Shown piece by piece: positions 61,231 through 64,000 of a stretch of 64,000 nucleotides of DNA. Both the position numbers and the translations under genes were made by a program. Source of the stretch: Chelatococcus sp. YT9 (lineage in GTDB: Bacteria > Pseudomonadota > Alphaproteobacteria > Rhizobiales > Beijerinckiaceae). Numbering within the stretch: the stretch's first letter is position 1; each line of letters opens with the position of its first letter. The stretch spans positions 554,001 through 618,000 of the forward strand of contig NZ_JAHBRW010000001.1 in NCBI RefSeq assembly GCF_018398315.1. The letters are read 5' to 3'. The notes beneath the pieces are model-generated. The model did no database searches. It had not been told where the DNA came from and saw only the letters and a program-made list of their open reading frames with translations.

Positions 61231-61245
61231 CAACCAACTGGTTGA
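61231..61245. promoter_or_regulatory. TetR operator candidate, binding-protein side
   Basis: CAACCAACTGGTTGA, 14 of 15 identical to the site at 60501-60515. It lies 59 bp before tetR and 178 bp before the binding-protein gene, between divergent promoters. Confidence 0.6.
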
Positions 61246-61422
61246 AAAGTATTTGACGCCCGCCAACAGGGTTGGTAGCGATTTATGGATCGCGCGACAA
61301 GCACGATGGCAATGAGACCACGACCGCGGCACCAAGGATCTGGCAGCATCGCGCGTGCTGCGGGAATTGTCAGCCGCGCTGGCATATCGGACGCGTGCTT
61401 TGACGAACAGAGGGGAATTGTC

Positions 61423-62433
61423 ATGAAGATTGTCCAGATGATCGGCACCGCCGCGCTGGCCTTGTCGGTCGCCAGTGGCGCAGCTCAAGCAGCCGAGAAG
61501 CTCAATCTTATTCTGAATTGGACACCGACTGCTGACCACGCGCCTTATTACTATGCGAAAGCGCAGGGCTGGTACGAGAAGGCCGGCATTGATCTCAACA
61601 TTGAAGTCGGCAAGGGCTCAGGTGTCGCGGCGCAGAAGGTCGGCGCCGGGCAGTCGGAGCTCGGCATCGCCGATCTCGCCACGGCGATCGTCGCGCGGGG
61701 CAAGGGCGCCGACGTCGTCGCGGTCATGAGCGTCTACGCCAATACGCCGCAAGGCTTCTACTGGCTCAAGAGTTCGGGCATCAACGGCGCCAAGGACTTC
61801 CCGGGCCGCAAGATCGGCAACCCGCCGGGTGACGCCTCGCGCGTGATGTGGCCGGCGTTTGCCAAGGCGGCCGGCATCGACCCGAAGGCGGTCAGCTTCG
61901 TCAACATCACGCCGCAGGCCAAGATGCCGTCGCTGAAGAGCAAGGCGGTCGACATCATCAGCGATTTCTACAACGAGCATGACCTCAAGGTGCGCGAATT
62001 CGGCGACGACCTCGGCTATCTCTCGTGGAAGGAAGTTGGCCTCAATCCTTATGGCAATTCCATCATCGTCAATGGCGCCTATCTCGCCAAGAACGAGAAG
62101 GTCGTCGAGGACTTCGTCAAGGTGAGCCAGAAGGGTTTTGCCGCCTGCGTGGCCGATGTGAATCCCTGCCTCGACGCGCTTGTCGCCGCGACGTCCGGCC
62201 TCGACCGGCAGGTGCAGGCCAACCAGTGGGAGCGCATCAAGGAGATGATGACGGACGAGTTCACCGTCTCCAAGGGCCTTGGCTGGATCGACGCGGATCG
62301 CGCCAAGAAGGACTACGAACTGGTCTCCACGATGATCGGTCTCGACAAGCCCTTCGACGCCGCCGCCATTTCCACCACGAAGTTCCTCGATCCGTCGATC
62401 AAGATGGACGCGAGCAAGGTGAAGAAGCAGTAA
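61423..62433 (+). CDS. NMT1/SsuA-type solute-binding protein
   Basis: A 336-residue binding protein with a Sec signal (KIVQMIGTAALALSVASGA, cleavage near AQA-A). The mature start LNLILNWTPTADHAPYYYAKAQGWYEKAGIDLN (part: NWTPTADHAPYYYAKAQGWY) matches the NMT1/ThiY group that binds pyrimidine thiamine precursors, taurine and similar small molecules. GLGWIDADRAKKDYELVS follows later. AGGGGA precedes ATG 61423. Its membrane and ATPase partners are in the leftward operon across tetR. Confidence 0.9.
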   Translation: MKIVQMIGTAALALSVASGAAQAAEKLNLILNWTPTADHAPYYYAKAQGWYEKAGIDLNIEVGKGSGVAAQKVGAGQSELGIADLATAIVARGKGADVVAVMSVYANTPQGFYWLKSSGINGAKDFPGRKIGNPPGDASRVMWPAFAKAAGIDPKAVSFVNITPQAKMPSLKSKAVDIISDFYNEHDLKVREFGDDLGYLSWKEVGLNPYGNSIIVNGAYLAKNEKVVEDFVKVSQKGFAACVADVNPCLDALVAATSGLDRQVQANQWERIKEMMTDEFTVSKGLGWIDADRAKKDYELVSTMIGLDKPFDAAAISTTKFLDPSIKMDASKVKKQ

Positions 62434-62445
62434 GGCCCCGAGGCC

Positions 62446-63366
62446 TCAATACCCCGCCGTGCGATCGACAAGGCCGCGCGGCGGCTTGCCGTTTCTGAGC
62501 GCCTCGATCGCCTGTGCCACCTGCGCCGCGGCCGTCGCCGGCACCGTCCAGCTTGCGGCATGCGGCGTGACGGTCACCGCGGGATGGGTCCAGAACGGAT
62601 GGTCCGGCGGCAGCGGCTCCTGCCGGAACACGTCGAGCGTTGCCCCCGCAAGATGCCCCTCGTCCAGGAGGGCGATGAGATCCGCTTCGACGAGATGCTC
62701 GCCCCGGCCCGCATTGATGAGATAGGCGCCTCGTGGCAAGCGGGAAAGGCGCGCGCGGTCGAGAAGGTCCTCCGTCGCGGCCGTCTGCGGCAAGAGCGAG
62801 ACGAGAATGTCGCTCTGTGCGAGACAGGCGGACAAACCATCGTCACCGGAGAAGACGTCCACGCCTTCGACAGGGCGGCCGCGCCGGCTCCATCCGCTCA
62901 CGGCATAGCCGAGCGACAGGAACTGCCGCGCGCAGGCCTGGCCGAGCTCCCCCATACCGAGAATGCCGATTCGCGCGGGGACGACATCGGGACGAGCCCA
63001 GCGGCGGTCGCGTTGATGGGCGGTCATCACCTCCCAGCGGCGATGGTGATGCAAGGCGGCGAGCACCACATATTGCACCATGTTGCGCGTCAGGGACGGG
63101 TCGATCATGCGGATGACCGGGAGGTTCGTCGGCACCGTGGGATCGGAGAGAATATGGTCGACGCCGGCGCCCAGCGAGAAGATGCCCTTGAGATTGGGGA
63201 AGCTCGCGATGACGCCCCGGTCGGCCGCCCATGTCAGGACGAATTCGACATCGTCGGCCGGCCCGGTCTCTGGCCAGACACGCACGTCGAGATCGGGGCA
63301 TTCGTGGGCGAGCGCCTCCAGCCATGCGGCCACGGGCGCGGTCTTGCGGATGATGACGAGGCTCAT
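62446..63366 (-). CDS. D-2-hydroxyacid dehydrogenase, GhrA-like (glyoxylate/hydroxypyruvate reductase)
   Basis: A 306-residue NAD(P)-dependent dehydrogenase. The cofactor loop GILGMGELGQACARQFLSLGY is at about residues 133-153 (part), with the catalytic Arg in NAGRGEHLVE, Glu in DVFRQEPLP and His in VTPHAASWT. The layout is that of GhrA. It reduces 2-oxo acids to 2-hydroxy acids or the reverse. It overlaps the oxidase gene upstream by 4 bases, so the two are co-transcribed. Confidence 0.9.
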   Translation of the reverse strand: MSLVIIRKTAPVAAWLEALAHECPDLDVRVWPETGPADDVEFVLTWAADRGVIASFPNLKGIFSLGAGVDHILSDPTVPTNLPVIRMIDPSLTRNMVQYVVLAALHHHRRWEVMTAHQRDRRWARPDVVPARIGILGMGELGQACARQFLSLGYAVSGWSRRGRPVEGVDVFSGDDGLSACLAQSDILVSLLPQTAATEDLLDRARLSRLPRGAYLINAGRGEHLVEADLIALLDEGHLAGATLDVFRQEPLPPDHPFWTHPAVTVTPHAASWTVPATAAAQVAQAIEALRNGKPPRGLVDRTAGY

Positions 63367-64000
63367 GGTTTCTCCCCTGCCGCGGCGGACGGTTGCTTAA
63401 AGCGATCCGGGCGGAACGCCTCGACGGGTGTCGGACTGCGGCCATCACAAATCAGTTCGCAGAGCACCTCGCCAACGGCCGGCGCGATCTGGAAGCCACC
63501 TCCGCTGAACCCGAAGGCGTGGAAAAGGCCCGGCACGCCGGCGCTCTCCCCGATGAAGGGGCTCTTGTCGGCGGTGTAACCCTCGATCCCGGCCCAGATG
63601 CGGATGACGCGGGCGTGGCGCAAGGCCGGCAGAATGGCCGCGGCACGGCCGCCGATGCGCGCCAACGCGCTACTGTCGGGACGGGAGGCGCCATCGCCGC
63701 TCGCCACGCCGAAGCCGCCGCCCATCACGAGATTGCCGCGCTCGACCTGCCGTCCGTAGAAGCCGCCGCCCTCGACGCCGATATTGACGCTGACGATCGG
63801 CGGAAGCGGCTCGGTGACGAGAATGGTCGGGTAGTCGACACGCATGGGAATATGGTCATCCAGCGCCGCCGCGATCTCCGCCCCCCACGCGCCCGCCGCA
63901 TTGACCAGCCGGCGGGCGCGCACCGTGACGGCCTCGCCGCACCGCAGCAGAAAGCCGTCGCCCGCGCGCGTGATGGCGGTCACCGGGCAACGCTCGATCA
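63363..64000 (-). CDS. FAD-dependent amino acid/amine oxidase (DAO family), N-terminus outside window
   Basis: The leftward frame is open at base 64000 and ends at 63363, giving the C-terminal 212 residues. ARRLVNAAGAWGAEIAA is the DAO-family FAD motif, GIEGYTADKSPFIGESAGVPGLFHAFGFSGGGFQIAPAVGE contains the C-terminal flavin site (parts: PFIGESAGVPGLFHAFGFSG, GGGFQIAPAVGE). Relatives include glycine, sarcosine and opine oxidases. The product of such oxidations (for example glyoxylate) would be a substrate for the co-transcribed GhrA-like dehydrogenase. The N-terminal GxGxxG lies outside the window. Confidence 0.88.
   Translation of the reverse strand, partial: IERCPVTAITRAGDGFLLRCGEAVTVRARRLVNAAGAWGAEIAAALDDHIPMRVDYPTILVTEPLPPIVSVNIGVEGGGFYGRQVERGNLVMGGGFGVASGDGASRPDSSALARIGGRAAAILPALRHARVIRIWAGIEGYTADKSPFIGESAGVPGLFHAFGFSGGGFQIAPAVGEVLCELICDGRSPTPVEAFRPDRFKQPSAAAGEKP

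Noticed and set aside
1-64000. tRNA, rRNA, CRISPR arrays, insertion sequences, prophage genes
   Set aside because: No cloverleaf-like or rRNA-like stretch, no regularly spaced repeats, and no transposase, integrase or phage protein could be recognised on either strand.

Overview
The window is high-GC DNA (by eye in the low to mid 60s percent) with densely packed operons, many 4-base ATGA stop/start overlaps, and an unusually high share of ABC importers and solute-specific regulators. Gene content (a phn C-P lyase operon with a hexapeptide transferase, a MerR-like HTH citrate synthase pair, GntR/FCD-controlled enolase-superfamily catabolism) and the intergenic repeats point to a soil or plant-associated alphaproteobacterium of the Hyphomicrobiales (Rhizobiales). 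This is an inference; no rRNA or tRNA gene is present to fix it. I see no phage, insertion sequence, CRISPR array or integron.

Layout: (1) 1-4.5 kb, small stress/regulator genes: a two-domain VOC protein, DUF1579 and DUF899 genes divergent from a MarR regulator, a second VOC protein, and an ArsR gene followed by a fused double-SRPBCC gene. (2) 4.6-11 kb, a leftward operon for a family 5 binding-protein ABC importer that carries an endonuclease/exonuclease/phosphatase-fold hydrolase and has a Pho-box-like site upstream. (3) 11.1-23.4 kb, a split phosphonate locus: leftward phnG-H-I-J-K-L plus a hexapeptide transferase, and rightward phnF, phnC-D-E-E, phnM, phnN. (4) 23.4-28.9 kb, an aldo/keto reductase, a CYTH-CHAD protein, a YeiH-type transporter divergent from its LysR regulator, and hypotheticals. 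(5) 29-34.7 kb, nikR with a His-rich tail and nikABCDE behind an exact NikR-type operator. (6) 34.8-43.4 kb, a MalFGK-type sugar importer, a FadR-type regulator, an enolase-superfamily dehydratase and a GMC oxidoreductase. (7) 43.4-46.8 kb, a divergent citrate synthase pair and a divergent MarR/cupin pair. (8) 46.9-55.5 kb, a dihydrodipicolinate synthase (DHDPS)-family lyase and GntR regulator divergent from a second enolase-superfamily dehydratase that leads a family 5 ABC importer operon. (9) 55.8-64 kb, an NMT1/SsuA-type ABC importer whose genes are mixed with a DHDPS-family protein, a GNAT protein and an unusual NAD-binding epimerase-like protein under a TetR regulator, followed by a GhrA-like dehydrogenase and an amine/amino-acid oxidase that runs off the right edge.

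How it works together: most modules follow one design, in which a specific importer sits with the enzymes for its cargo and a local repressor with operators on both sides. Phosphorus is one theme (C-P lyase, Pho-box-like sites at phnC and at the family 5 importer, CYTH-CHAD). Sugar-acid catabolism is another (two dehydratases, a lyase, GMC oxidoreductase, two importers). The least explained module, and the best candidate for an undescribed pathway, is region 9; the next is the phosphatase-fold importer operon of region 2.
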